Origin: Nymphaea colorata | Lineage: Eukaryota > Streptophyta > Magnoliopsida > Nymphaeales > Nymphaeaceae | Length of the DNA: 58,275 bases | Assembly (NCBI RefSeq): GCF_008831285.2 | Contig: NW_022205254.1 | Coordinates: 1-58,275 of the forward strand | Reading direction: 5' to 3' | In this document: one piece after another, positions 24,501-36,369 of the stretch | Layout: the number at the start of each line of letters is the position of its first letter | How positions within the stretch are numbered: the stretch's first letter is position 1 | The notes under the pieces: generated by a model | Told to the model about the DNA's origin: nothing | What the model saw: only the letters and a program-made list of their open reading frames with translations | Databases searched by the model: none | Made by a program: the position numbers and the translations under genes

Positions 24501-25920
24501 AAAGAATATGGGTCATGTATTTCCTCGTTCCATCCGTTTTCTAAGTATGCTTCTGGCTATTAAACAGTGGGCAAGGTTTTCAGAATTGGAAAGAGTGGGT
24601 TATTGACTAACCATCCGTTTTCTAGATTATTTACTTTGAGTTGAAGTTCAAGTGAGTGCATAATATCACAAAATTGAGATGAAACACAAAATTCTTGTTG
24701 GTGGCATTTTCTACGAAGTTACCATTTCAAGGCATTGCTAACTCTAGCAAAGACCAGTCTATTGCAGAGGATCAATGGAAGGTTTCAAGACTCTGCTAAT
24801 CCACATCAAGACTCTACTTCCTCAATGCAGAGAGACATACCTCCAGTCTAAGCCCGTTCTAATGGCTAGTTTTTAGGCCCTCCTCTACATGATGATTTTT
24901 AATTTCATAAGGTGGTGTTTGATGGCTCTGGGATTATCAATATTTTAGAATTTTAATTTCAGAATATTAACTCTAGAACCCAGTGGAAGAGGAACCTTAT
25001 TTCCTTTTCCAAGTTCAAGTAGTGTTTGATGGAAGATGACTTTAATGCTTATGTTTGATAGACACAAGCAAAAGAATTTGCAACAGTTGAAATATTTTAA
25101 TAACCAATATTTCGAAAATTTCTAAAAGGCTATGAAGCAATAACCATTAAACTTTTTTATAGAAGAATCTGGTCGTTTTGAAAATCTTTGAGAATTTGAG
25201 GGGCCAACTTAAGATGTTTGATACATAATTGGCAAATCCAGTGATCTGATTCGGGAATCATTCGAGCCGGGTCGGGATCATTCATTCACTGGGCCACAGG
25301 TTAGGACCCAAGTGATACACACCAAGACCCGCTCTTGGCAGAGAATCGGCAGACCCGGTGGTTCGTTAACTTGGTTGTGAATTGCCTGCGTCTGACATGA
25401 TATGAGTGTTTGGGATACCAAATGAAACTCCTGATAAAAAATGATTTTCACCTGGTTTTTTTTTCTGAAACCAGTATAGAAAATTGTTGCATAGTGAACA
25501 AAAAATTGTTGTAGACACCTAAATTATATTAGTACCTTGTGTAGGGGCTCGATTTCATGATTTGCAAGTGATAGACGACGAGCTATGGGCAACAACTGCT
25601 CGGCACGACACCAGCCATGTGTCTTTGTGTCTCTCTCTTTCTTGGGCTGTCCCTCTCTCACTCGTAGATAGTCAGTGGTCTCCATCAGGCTGTGACTGAC
25701 AGACTGTCAACTACAATGATGCTGGCAACCCCCAAGAGGTTTGGGGTCGCCAGAAATCTGCCTCTCTCTCTCACTTTCCCCTTTTTTACAATGGATGCTG
25801 GACGGCTGGTTGCATCTCGATGTGAGTCTGATTTTTGGTACCCAAGCTGACCGAGTCAACCCACTGACCCACTGACTTGGTTAACTATCGATTCAAGTCT
25901 GACCCAAGTTTGGCAACTAT
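24500..25920. other. Non-coding tail of U1
   Basis: Matches 56540-58046. It includes GC-richer blocks such as 'gagccgggtcgggatcatt' near 25263. No gene seen. Confidence 0.6.
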
Positions 25921-25925
25921 GACTT

Positions 25926-26380
25926 TGTTGGAGTTTTTGTAGTGGAATGGCACCTTCGATCCCTTCTATTTTTCCTAAGCAAGTGTGCCAAAGAGTCTCC
26001 AGGATGAGCGCATGAATGGTAGAAGCACCAAAAACAGCAGGTAGCAGCAGCAATTGAAACAAGAAAACAAAGAGAGAGAGATTGAAACAAAAAGAATATA
26101 CAAGTTCGCTTCTATGAGGCACAAAAACAGGGTAATCTTCCGATTCAACCCTAATTTTGAGTATTGCTGGGCTTATATAACCAGCCTCATAAGTTTTCTC
26201 ATACCCCAGTGTGCAGTTTGGGTTATGAGATATTTGAGGAACAGATACTGTAAAACCAAAATTTGTTTAGAATGAAATCCTCAGTTTCAAAACCTTTTTG
26301 CAAAGTTTATCTCGTAACTGCGAGTGGGCCCCCTCACAATTATGGGAGGAAGGGATATGGCTCATGGCCATTTTCCAACA
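25926..26380. mobile_element. Solo LTR of a copia-like retrotransposon
   Basis: 455 bp, beginning TGTTGGAG and ending CCAACA, flanked by an exact 5-bp target duplication 'gactt' (25921-25925 and 26381-26385). TGTTGG...CCAACA ends are typical of Ty1/copia LTRs. There is no internal region, so it arose by recombination between the two LTRs of a former element. The same insertion is present at the same site in U2 (from 58052). Confidence 0.9.
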
Positions 26381-26399
26381 GACTTGATAAAATATTTGC

Positions 26400-27060
26400 A
26401 TCTTTAAAAATTTGAAAGAAGAGTACATCTATTGCAATGCAAACAAAAGAGAAATTCAAGAAGGACAAGGCAACTATTCTTCTATCAATCAATCGTACAT
26501 GCACCTAAAACTAGTGAGTGCAATTGATCCTTTGTCCCTTTCATCCACATTAACATTCTTTACTGTGTTGCTAGACAGTCTCGTGCACTCATCAACTTCT
26601 TATGCTCTCTCACACTCAATGATTCATGAACAGTTACTTTGAATAAAGGAAGTGCTAACATGCTGCTCCACAGCTAATTTTACAAATGGATGCTATTCTT
26701 TGATTAAAATAAGGACCCAAAGGAATTGTTCTTGTGGAGGTTTCCGTTTTTATAGCCTGTGCTGACTTTTACGTGGTCAATTTTAATCTACTTAATTTAT
26801 CGGTTAAACCCCATTTCATGATCTAATATGGAAAATCTTGTAAAATGAAAAGTTTGGACTGTCAAGTCATTATTTCCAAACAACGGATGATCAAATGCAA
26901 TATCTAGAGAATGAAAACGGCATAAGTGGATACCCTCAAATCCATTTATCATCTATTTTTAACTGGTTCAATTTATAATGTAAATTACATAGAACAACTA
27001 ATAGTTTAGGGGTGGAGCCTGGAGAGACTATGTGAAGTTTTCAACGTTTATCGTGGTTTA
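26400..27060. other. Unique stretch with no gene seen
   Basis: This lies beyond the solo LTR; the corresponding part of U2 is outside the window. I see no convincing exon or element. Confidence 0.5.
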
Positions 27061-27101
27061 ACATGCTCGAGGTGGATCTCCGAGTTTGCCAACCATGCTC
27101 G

Positions 27102-27291
27102 AAAATGCATGGAAAGATACTAAAAAAGACGTTTGAGGCTGTGTTTGCATCAACTATGAACAATTTTGGTCCACAATGCTCCCAATTTTGGAACACTGAA
27201 GAACGTATTTGGGAACATTGTGGAATGGAATTGTTCAACGTTGATGCAAACATGGTCTCACATGTCATCTCAAGTATCTTTCCATGCATTT
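27102..27291. other. Long imperfect hairpin (foldback)
   Basis: The left arm (27102-27187) and right arm (27208-27291) are reverse complements with roughly 80% pairing over about 85 bp around a ~20-nt loop. Paired blocks include 'gtttgcatcaac' with 'gttgatgcaaac' and 'atgcatggaaagata' with 'tatctttccatgcat'. Reading either strand gives nearly the same peptide (MHGKIL ... IFPCI), as expected of an inverted copy. A MIRNA-like precursor, a foldback element or a simple inverted duplication would all fit. No terminal repeat or target duplication was identified. Confidence 0.8.
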
Positions 27292-27398
27292 CTTGGTCTG
27301 TTGAATGGCAAGAGTAGCTGGGTGTGTGCTTTTCGCTTTCAAATACGTTGGATTGGAGAGCATCTGCAATATCAGTGAAGGTTATTTTGATTGTTCTT

Positions 27399-29920
27399 TG
27401 TTGGAACTTTGTGGTTCTACCCAAGATCTCAACAGAAAGCATCAACATGCTACTTTGAACCAGCAACAAACAACACAACGAGGCATCAGCGCAGAGATAG
27501 AGAGAGATAAAAATAGGAAAAGAAACGGTATGATTGAAGGATTTTACAAGTTTGCTTCAAGGAGCCACCTGAGCCAATACATAGGCTACCTTAGCATAAA
27601 GTGAATGTTGGGTGTTATATCTGGCTTCCTTGAATTCCTTGTATGCCCAACTAGGCAGTTATAAGGCTAATACGTAATAATCATTTCAGATGTTCTTGTA
27701 ACATGTAAGAGGTTGTAACCAACCTCATAGTGGATGAGATCATGAGTCTGGTTAATGGCTGCAGCCCAACATCTCTCACTTGGTCATAAGATTGCAACCT
27801 GGATTCTCTTTTGCTTTCTAGTTTTGCACACAATAACAAATGCATCAGACAATAGTCTAACTAAAGGGTACATTCACTTTTGGTTGTCCTTCAACAAGAC
27901 AGCCATTCTTACACAAAATAACTCCTGTAGCTGGCAGAGTTCCAAATATGTAATCATATAACAGCAATATTCAAGTAGGCTCCCACTTTCCAAACATTCA
28001 CACAATTATATAATTAGATTGGCAACATACCCAATGGTTATTATAACTTTAAAACATTGACCTCAAAGACTGTTTTAAATTGTATGGGGATTTTTCATTC
28101 TGTATTATCCTTATTAATATACCCTTGTATAAAAGATTTAACTCACATATGAAGACAATTTTCGTATACAACTGCTAATATCCATGTTATCACGTCCGAA
28201 TTTATCACTTATTGACATCCAATTAGATTTACCATTTATTTTGTCAAGGTCAACATGTAGATCCACTAACAAATGCATACAATAACAATTCAAGCATAGC
28301 CAAGGAAATCTAGACATTTGTAACTTATTATCATATGAAAAATAGAGGAATCAAACTTAGTTGGCTATTTTCCTAACTAATACAAAAATTGATCCATAAG
28401 ATGATTATTGCATTCACTAATAAACTTTAGTTGGTTCATTACTAAACTAATCTACATCGGTTCATTATCAGATTGTTTGTCCAAAGTATCCAATAGATGA
28501 AACTTGATAATCAATAGGACAAAAATATTTGCATTCTTCAGACAATTTCTACTCATGCATAAAAACATCGTAGACCCTTTTTTCAATCGTTGGGCACCGA
28601 CTACATTTGCATGTACAAACATATTACTCAATTTCTGAATTGCATTTTGACATGTAGTGTATTTCTCCAATGATATCGATATGGATCAAAATTAGTGTGG
28701 ATATCATTTTATTCAAGAGTGTTATCTTACACCTCATGGCAAATAGTGAAATCAAATTCAATCTCAAAGAGGACCTTATTTAGTAGCGTATTAGCATAAT
28801 TGGTTGCACAAGTAAACAAATATTGTAATATGTTTCGATCTAATATAAACAAGATGTGGTTGTTTAACAATTTATCTAAGTATACATATTCAAATATGAA
28901 TCTAAGTAATATATAAGGTGCGTTTAAATAAATAAATAGATCCAATCACTAATGCTATATGAATATAAAGATTCACATGAATATAAGGATTCAGATTATG
29001 GTAGCATCGATCCAAACACAACAATATCCCCGATATCACTAATATAAATTTAAAATATAAAAGATTGATATTGAAATATTGTACAATATGATTCAACAAC
29101 CATACTTGGGTCCAAATAAGAGTCCAATTCTTAAGCAAGGCTAGAGAAATTTTTTTTCTTTACCTTTGAGAAGATGCAGATCTGGATCGATACTAATCTA
29201 TCACATTTATGGACGGCCATAAGTTCAGCACCAGTGTTCAAATTTCAGGTGAAACGTTTGGACCAATCTTATAATTAAACTGTTGTCCTAACCTCAATGG
29301 CCAAGGAAATTATTGGTTGGGCCTCTGTGAGGAAAAGTTAACAGTTGTCTCGCAACTTGGAAGAATAGAAACCTGTCCTACACAGGTAAGTTATGGCTTT
29401 TGAAGTATATCATCTGGGACTGCATTATCAACTTTTGAATTGGCTTATTAGAATTTGTAAGGGGACTATATATATATATATATATAGAAGTATTCATTTC
29501 ATATTAGTAAACCATATTATAAAATGGAAAAGAACATGCTTAAATTTTGCCGTACTTTGCATTCCTGTTTTCCATTTTATTTCATTAAAAATGACTAAAA
29601 TATGCACAAATTTTCTCAGCTTCAGAAGCAAGCATTTTCTCTTGATTTCAAATGAATAATTATCTTACACCACCGTCAAATGTTTAGACATTATATATAC
29701 ACACACATCCTTGGTGTAACTGAATGTCCATAATTTGTAATTTCATTTTCTCCTGAATATATGCCGCTACACACTGTAGGAAATTTTAAATAACAACTTT
29801 AATAAAATTTCACTAACCAAATCTCAACGATAAAATCAAAATAGTTCAAAACTGAACTTAACCAAGTAACAACCGCTATTGGTTAAAGAAATCCTTACAA
29901 CAACAAAGGAACTACAAGAA
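27399..29920. other. AT-rich stretch with no supported gene
   Basis: At 27399 a TGTTGGAACTTTGTGG sequence resembles the start of the copia solo LTR at 25926, and 27480-27580 loosely resembles that LTR's interior. I found no matching end or target duplication, so it is not called. From 27960 to 29920 the sequence is AT-rich with a short (TA)n at 29467-29486 and no convincing coding region. Confidence 0.5.
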
Positions 29921-30159
29921 AAAAGAAACTCACTAAAGAAGGTCACCTAGTGAGCTTTTCATAAAAAGCTCCAACACACACATGCACCACTCCACACTTG
30001 CACAACAAAGATACACGACAATAGGGGTCGCCGGGTGGCCCGGGTCGAAGCCCTTATTTTTATAGGCACGACGATTGGGTGGTGGGGACTTTCCACCACA
30101 TTTTATTGATTTTCTATTACTATTACTTTTGGTCTCCCATTGCACAAAAGACAATCCCA

Positions 30160-30725
30160 GCGTTCTAGAGTCGATGATGAAATGCTACTACACACTTGCA
30201 CTCTTACCTGCACCACGACTGGTGGGAGGTGCCACATCCACACTCCTACACAACTTATGACACCGATACGAGCATCATCCACACCCACACTCCTACCCAC
30301 AATACTGCTAGATGGTGGTGCACTCCCTCCCGTACCCACACTATCCCAAACGCTTCCAATTTGTTAGACGACTGCTAAATTGTGTGGCACTCCCATTCCT
30401 ACCCGCACTATTCGCATTGTAATGCGTCCAATTTGTTACACAACTGGTAGACTGCGCCGCACTCCCACTTATGCTTCCACTGTCACTGTAAGATATCCAA
30501 TTTGTTGCACGACTGCTAGATGGTGCCGCACTCCCACTCGTACCCACGAAATCAGCACTGTAATGTGTCCACCTTGTTACACAACTGCTAGACGGTGCCG
30601 CACTCCCACCCGTACCCACACTATCCACACTGTAACGCGTCCATCTTGTTACACGACTGCTAGACGGTGCCGCACTCCCACTGGTGCCCACACTATCCGC
30701 ACTGTAGCCCGTCGAAGTACTTTGA
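30160..30725 (-). repeat. 72-bp coding minisatellite in gene A3 (24-residue period)
   Basis: On the minus strand, units of 24 residues of the type SVGTSGSAAPSSSRVTRWT repeat five times in one frame between about 30345 and 30725. A sixth, frame-shifted and decaying unit lies to the left (30270-30340). One unit is shortened by one codon, so the frame survives. Units are rich in Ser, Gly and Thr with a conserved W/Y pair. This occupies the place of the Pro/Lys/His-rich repeats in the U1 and M copies. Confidence 0.85.
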
Positions 30726-31623
30726 TGACTGCTGCTGGAAACTCCCTGCAATGGATAATACGAAATATGGAATTCCAATACTTTTGGAAGCAGAAGTGCA
30801 ATTAAGGAAAACAAGCACTAAGTTTTACACACATCACCCCTATGGCATCGTGTTCTTATCGTAACCTCACCAGTATGCCTTACCGCTCCTCCGCTGTTAA
30901 AAAAAAAAGTACTAACCAAGTATGTCAAGACAATAAGTTGTGATGAAACATGTGAGCAGTATGCAGAAAATCTTGTTGATACTCACTTTTTAGGCCCAGA
31001 CAGTAATCAAACCCACTCTTGTGAAACACTCATGCTCAACCAAGCGAGGATCAAGCTAAATGCAGTTATTTGAGGTGATTTTTTTTTTCTCCCTGCAGTT
31101 GCTTACAAAATTTAATACAAAATGACGCTAACTTTTTAAGCGTGGCTAGCGTTCTCCTTGATTTAGTTCTTCACACTATCTTGAGAAATCTACAATAATA
31201 TTTCTGCTATTCGTCTTTGCAGTAGGCCTATGATAAAGTGAAATATGCTCATGATATGTGCTCTGTTTAAAACCACGGGTTTGGGTAATCAAGTGGCATT
31301 GTTAGTTCATCTTCTCCATTGCTAAGAACCCCGTCCAGAGGAACCCTTCATAATGTAGGAAAAGCAAAAATTATTTCAATTTTGAAGCAGGAGAGGTGCA
31401 TTGGAAGAATTCAGATTAATGATGCTTACGTGCCACGAGGAAGTTGAGAGTACGGCGTCTGTGTCCTCCTGTTCTGGACTGAAACATCTGATGATGTAAA
31501 CCCTTCAACAGGGACGATGTCCTTCAACCTCTCTCTAAATCTTGGTCTGTTTGAATCTGAATCCACAAGCTCGAAAACGTTAGGAAAATTGGGCGTATAT
31601 ACACATATCAGATGGTTAATCAA
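30341..31623 (-). CDS. Gene A3: putative multi-exon gene with Ser-rich repeat tail
   Basis: Best preserved A copy, read right to left. Exon 1 (31430-31623, start uncertain) includes FELVDSDSNRPRFRERL and ends at a clean GTAAGC donor (31429-31424). Exon 2 (31267-31345, 79 nt) keeps phase with exon 1 but ends in a stop. A 61-nt mini-exon (30833-30893) has acceptor TTTTTTTAACAG and donor GTGTGT, and encodes a segment with GEVTIRTRCHRGD. After an 87-nt intron, the last exon (30341-30745) follows CCATTGCAG and holds the 24-residue repeats. Exon lengths and phases agree with the U1 and M copies. How exon 2 connects to the mini-exon is unresolved; they may belong to alternative transcripts or to two genes. 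Family not recognised, and an upstream exon is probably missing from this model. Confidence 0.4.
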
Positions 31624-31629
31624 ACTCCA

Positions 31630-32590
31630 TATGCAATAGCTAAATAGGGATTTAACTGCTCGTTTGGCTGCCGGGTCAGACTAAAAACTAGGCCCTAACG
31701 TGGTGCAGTGGGTAGGTTAAAAAAAATGTGAGTCTATTTTCAAAACATGGATTGGTTTTGGAATTTTCAAATTCATTTCTTTTTTCTTTTTTCCGCTGAA
31801 CTACCTAAACCATAAACTTCTGCAATGCGTGCAAAATGTTTGACTTCCAATGTATGTATGCTCTATTTGTAATTAATTTGATAGATAAAAAATGAAATTA
31901 AACTGATTAATTTACAAAACCAATGATCACAATGTCTAGATATCTAAGCTAATCTTTCTTCTTCCTCTTTATGTGGCTAAGGCCTTTTCCTTCCATTCTT
32001 GGATGATAGGTGTTTTATTCGTAGAGAAATATGATCAGATCTAAAAAATGGTCTATACATATCCTGAAATTCTTTCATATTACTACAACAGCTACATATT
32101 TTCTTATAGCTGTCCTTTTCAAGTCATGACATGATTATTTTGTTTATGCTAGTTGGGTTTCTAGTTGTTTCTAATTTTTCGAAGGCCGAAAGTGGCCATG
32201 AATATGTAGGATTAACCTAAATGTCCATTTGACAAAAGAAACAGCTTGTAATTGTTCTATGAATATGCCCTTAAAAATCTCTAGACAGACTCATGGAACA
32301 TTCTAATAAATGTGTTTCATGAACCTGTTAATAGAATAGTTTACAAATTGTTTTCATTGCCAAACAGCCCAATCCTATGAGTCACATATTTTTCATGTCT
32401 CGTTTTAGCTGATTTAGATACCAAAGAATCAACTACCCCTTTTTTGCATGGCAAATTAAGGAGACTCTTAAAATGTTTATAGCCTAAAGGTAGAGGATAC
32501 AAGTGAAATCACCCAAGCATGCTGGGGTGGAACAGGAGAAGAGTAGAAGGTTGCTATCGAGTTTTCTTGAGGCCAGCCTAATGGGGTCCG
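31630..32590. other. A3 upstream flank, homologous to 1500-2480
   Basis: No gene seen. Part of it (about 32310-32526) is also present as an isolated fragment at 45313-45532. Confidence 0.6.
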
Positions 32591-32591
32591 A

Positions 32592-32640
32592 ATCAGTGGC
32601 GGAGCCAGAATTTTTAGCCGTGGGGCACTTGGATTGGTGA
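32592..32640. mobile_element. CAGTGGCGGAGCCAG-type element terminus
   Basis: Homology to the other A flanks stops at 32592, exactly where 'cagtggcggagccag' begins. This motif type often marks the end of small plant elements. I did not find the complementary far end before gene B, so element length and class stay open. Confidence 0.35.
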
Positions 32641-33010
32641 CACGTCTATCACCATTTTTTCATTGTTTTTTTTTCTTAACTGTCTATCTTGATAGAACGA
32701 ACGGCTTTGCTTAAATGAAGATAAATGAAGATGACTTTAAAAAGTCAGAGTCACCATTCAATTCTCTTATATATAACATTTTCATAGAAACAATGCACTT
32801 TTTGTTTTTGAAACCTAAATAAAAGTGTGATTCACTTACCAAAAGCTAGTTACGTGCACAGTGCACAGCCCTTTAAAAAAAGTCAACTGTACCTTGGCCC
32901 ACTTGTATTGGGCCCCTCGCCCACATTTGGGGGTACTTGGCATGCGCAAGAGCCTATGCACAATGCGTTTGTGCAAAGGTCTGTCAATATAACCAGATTT
33001 GCTCGCTTAC

Positions 33011-33567
33011 CTACACAATTCTGGTGCTGGGGGGGCACCTCCTCCAGGATAGTCAATAACTATTGAAGGATCTTGCCTGCAGATGTCATGCTCGGTATTG
33101 AGATTGACATCAACTGCAAAACAGGCCTGCAAAAGTATTTGAACCCACCGGTAGCGATAGATATTGAACAAGAATATGAAGAAGATGAAGGACAATTCAC
33201 AAGGTGAAATGGTGATGGCAAAGGTGATGCAGATATGGTAGTAGCTAGGGGGAGACCAGTAACACGGAATAGAGTGCACAGACAGATGATGATACCTGTT
33301 AACTCCACCGACTGTGCTTCGTTGTTATGCATGGTTTGCGGTGAACAAGTTATGAACCCTGTTCAATATTTGCGAGCCTAAATCCCTTCTAGCCAGCTGT
33401 TGTCTATCCAACCACAGCGGTTGTGTTGTGTTTTGTGCATGTATATATATACATGTAAAGCTAACCATAAACTGCTTTGCACGTTTAATGCATGAAGTCA
33501 ATACCACAAAAACTGTGGGCACTTTCATGTCAAGGGGTCTTTGCTTTGACACTGTCAGGGAAGCCAC
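33011..33567 (-). CDS. Gene B, diverged copy: putative exons
   Basis: The clearest exon is 33011-33113 (103 nt). It has acceptor TGTTTTGCAG and a consensus donor GTAAGC (33010-33005), and encodes a Cys/acid-rich segment with NTEHDICRQDPS, then a Pro-rich end. Upstream, 33130-33300 encodes a hydrophobic stretch that could be one or two membrane segments, and 33450-33560 encodes a segment with VPTVFVVLTS. Homologues lie at 18350-18911 and 50320-50900. The exon order and first ATG are not established, and I do not recognise the protein. It lies about 1.4 kb upstream of A3 on the same strand, so A and B could be parts of one gene. Confidence 0.3.
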
Positions 33568-33598
33568 CTATCAAGGGAAATAAGAATGGCCATACCTC

Positions 33599-33631
33599 TA
33601 TATATATATATATATATACATATTTGTATAT

Positions 33632-33666
<35 letters not shown>
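33599..33666. repeat. (TA)n microsatellite
   Basis: Two TA tracts interrupted by short non-TA bases. Another TA tract is at 33979-34010. Confidence 0.9.
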
Positions 33667-33669
33667 TAT

Positions 33670-33975
33670 TGATATATAAAATTGTCATTTCAATCATCCA
33701 GTTAATATATATGCAACTCTTTCTCAATAGTTATAGCATACCTGGTCAGGCTAAAGACTTATAAAGGGACAAGTCTCTAGTTGGATTTTCATGAGCATCA
33801 TGCCCTCATGCCTTAAGTACTGGGATGCAGTAAGTAAAGTTGCAGGGTACACCAATACCATCGCTGGTATGGACACAGCTTAAGACCTTAGAGCTTGGGA
33901 GAATGGTCAGCGGGCTTTGAACTTCTTTTCCTGAGTTGGTGGTTAAGTTTTTGCTCACCTTAACATATGCATACT

Positions 33976-34008
<33 letters not shown>

Positions 34009-34920
34009 GGTGGTGCCAATATCGTTGTTTGAATTGCACTGCTCAAATATGCCAAAATCAATTTTTGTGACCGACAAGTTCGCCGCCTGTTAGTTAATGT
34101 TGGTTTTTTTGTTTAAAGAATACTATTTTAATGGTTATTTGCATTTATTTCATATGCTTATTCATTTATACCTTTTTCTGATTCACAAATTGAAGCGATC
34201 GAGCGAGCTGCCAGACCGATTCTTTCTTTCTTGATCGGTTTCCACCGCGAAATATGAACACTTAATTAAGTGCATTGCAGTGCCACATAACGAATGGGTA
34301 TGGATTGGTGTGCCTTGCAAACCATAAATCCCCATCGGTTCCACAAGCATAGAAGAATGCTGATGTGCTTGCAGTACTGGTTGCATTTGGATGGATTTTA
34401 CAATTGCTAAATTCTTATGAATCTTCATGACAGCCAAACGCATCCGGACCTAAGAAAGAAAAAAAAAAGTCATAGGGACATACCAATTTTGTATCATAAT
34501 TCCTAATTAATTACATGAAGAGCAGATTGGGGGGCACAAATATGACAAAATTAATGTTGAAATATTTAAAATTAGAAAACTTCATTTTTATTGGTAAATG
34601 AAAAGAAGTCATTTCCACAGCAGCTATTATAAAATATAACATTGGATTCAATCCACCTAGAATGATGTAATTTAGTTGACAAATATTCGGGAAACCCAAG
34701 CCTCAGTTGGGTCTTTTACCTGAAAAACAAAAATTTATTATGATTTGTGTAGGCATTTTCTTTCTATGCCATGGTTTGCTAGTTTTTTAATGTAATTTCT
34801 TGTTTTCTCATCACACGTCAACCAATCCATATCATATCTCAAAATCTTTCTACTTACATGCCGGCACTAGTGCTTAGTTTATTTTACCCACAAGTTCAGG
34901 TGGTCTAACGTTTTAATATT
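33670..34920. other. Diverged relative of the 20700-21960 region; no gene seen
   Basis: Patchy matches such as 'gttgtttgaatygcr' and 'cttcattttrattggtaaatg' place it collinear with U1/U2 but far older. No supported coding region. Confidence 0.5.
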
Positions 34921-34925
34921 GCAGT

Positions 34926-35120
34926 ATGTTTCGAGGCCCATATCCACACGATAGAGATCTTGGTATGCCAACTAGAATAATAATCTCTGCCATGGCAGCG
35001 TTTTATATTGGAAAACTAATTAAGCACCTGTTCTGTGTTTGTTGCTCCCAGGTTGAAGGAACAATATCAACAACTAAGAATCCAGAGATTAAAATTTTAA
35101 TCATAGAGTTACTCATTTGA
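34926..35120 (+). CDS. Small plus-strand ORF (64 aa), weakly conserved
   Basis: An ATG follows an ATTGCAG acceptor-like site. The peptide contains MPTRIIISAMAAFYIGKLIK, a short hydrophobic segment. The homologous DNA at 54195-54260 encodes MPTRLISALAVFCVGKLIK, with a 3-bp indel that keeps the frame and mostly conservative changes. The copy near 22070 has lost the ATG and gained a stop. The evidence for coding is slight: one frame-preserving indel and a mild pattern of replacement. No family recognised. Confidence 0.2.
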   Translation: MFRGPYPHDRDLGMPTRIIISAMAAFYIGKLIKHLFCVCCSQVEGTISTTKNPEIKILIIELLI

Positions 35121-35599
35121 CTGGGAATGCCATGAATATGAATCAATTTGGATCATTGCACATTCCCGCAAAAGTAAAAGCTTTTGGAAAAATCCATAAT
35201 CGCAGGCAGGTTCAGGGGTTGGAAACCTTGTTTCTCTTGCATGAACGGTTTTTAAAGAATAAAGAAATAATATTATGAAATTCAAAGATATACATTAATT
35301 GGAAAAAGGAAAATAGTAACGTCATGCCAACAGCATCTTTGTGTGATCTGAGTCGAATGAAATAGTGTGTATTCATGGCCTACGCATGTTAGTGGTCGAT
35401 CACAAGCTTTTCTAACACCTCGTCCTTGCTCAAGTTTTCCTCACGCTTGAATTTTATTTTCTGTGTTCTGAAATACGTGACTACCTCAAGAAAAACACTC
35501 TACTAATGCCCCAAAAACATCAGTCAAAATACGGAAATCTTTTGTAATTGATGGCAGAATCTATCAAGCTCATAATGGTTCAAGGGGACATGTTACCTC

Positions 35600-36360
35600 T
35601 CGGCTGGAAAGTACAATCTTTCTAGCTATATATTTATCATGTATACTCTTGTCCTGTTATTATTTAGTGGACACAACAAATAACTAGATATATCATTACA
35701 CATTCAATTCTACCAGATTAAAATGTGGAACACTGAACAATATACTTGAGCACGTAAAGACACAACAAACTTTGAAAAGTTCACATATCAAAAGATTTAC
35801 AATGAAATTTGAGCAACACTTGTTTGTAGAAAATTTGGACCTCGGATCATTTTAATTTCTCAAGATCCAAATCTGAACAATAATTTATGATGACAAAATC
35901 TGGCAGGGTCTCGGTGTCCCAAAAAATTCTAACAACACATTGGTAGAATCCCGTTATCAAAATCGTGAATTTCATCAAGCAACACACTTAATAATAGACC
36001 ACTGTCATTCATAAAGTGCCTGCAAAGTAACACAATACTTAAGTGGACTTACTGAGCTTCAGTTGCTAACCATGTTTCCCACGAGCATCGAACCTTCACT
36101 TTATGCGCACACTAACTCAATGACTTCACTAGTTCTCAAAGTGAGCACACAGGCACCTTCACATTGACTTTCACACAACTGAATGCAATCCACACCAGAA
36201 TGACCAGCACCCCTACTTGTAGTGAGAAGATGTCGGTGGTGGAAAGCAAGAGAGAACACGAGTTCTCTCGACTCTTCTAAAGAGTCGGTGATGAACTGCT
36301 ACAATTTTTCCCTCATTACTGTCTCTTTACTTTGTAACACCTACAACTCTTCTGAACTTG
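35600..36360. other. Flank of the copia remnant; nothing supported
   Basis: This unique stretch may include decayed 3' parts of the copia element. I could not locate an LTR. Confidence 0.4.
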
Positions 36361-36369
36361 GTGAATGTC

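Noticed and set aside
27041-27604. Overlapping ORFs on both strands with similar peptides
   Set aside because: They are the two arms of the inverted repeat read from opposite strands, not two genes.
27399-27850. Possible second copia solo LTR starting TGTTGGAACTTTGTGG
   Set aside because: No CCAACA-type end and no 5-bp target duplication could be matched.
28917-29030. Possible MITE with GGTGCGTTT / ATCCAAACAC ends
   Set aside because: Termini match too loosely and no flanking duplication was found.
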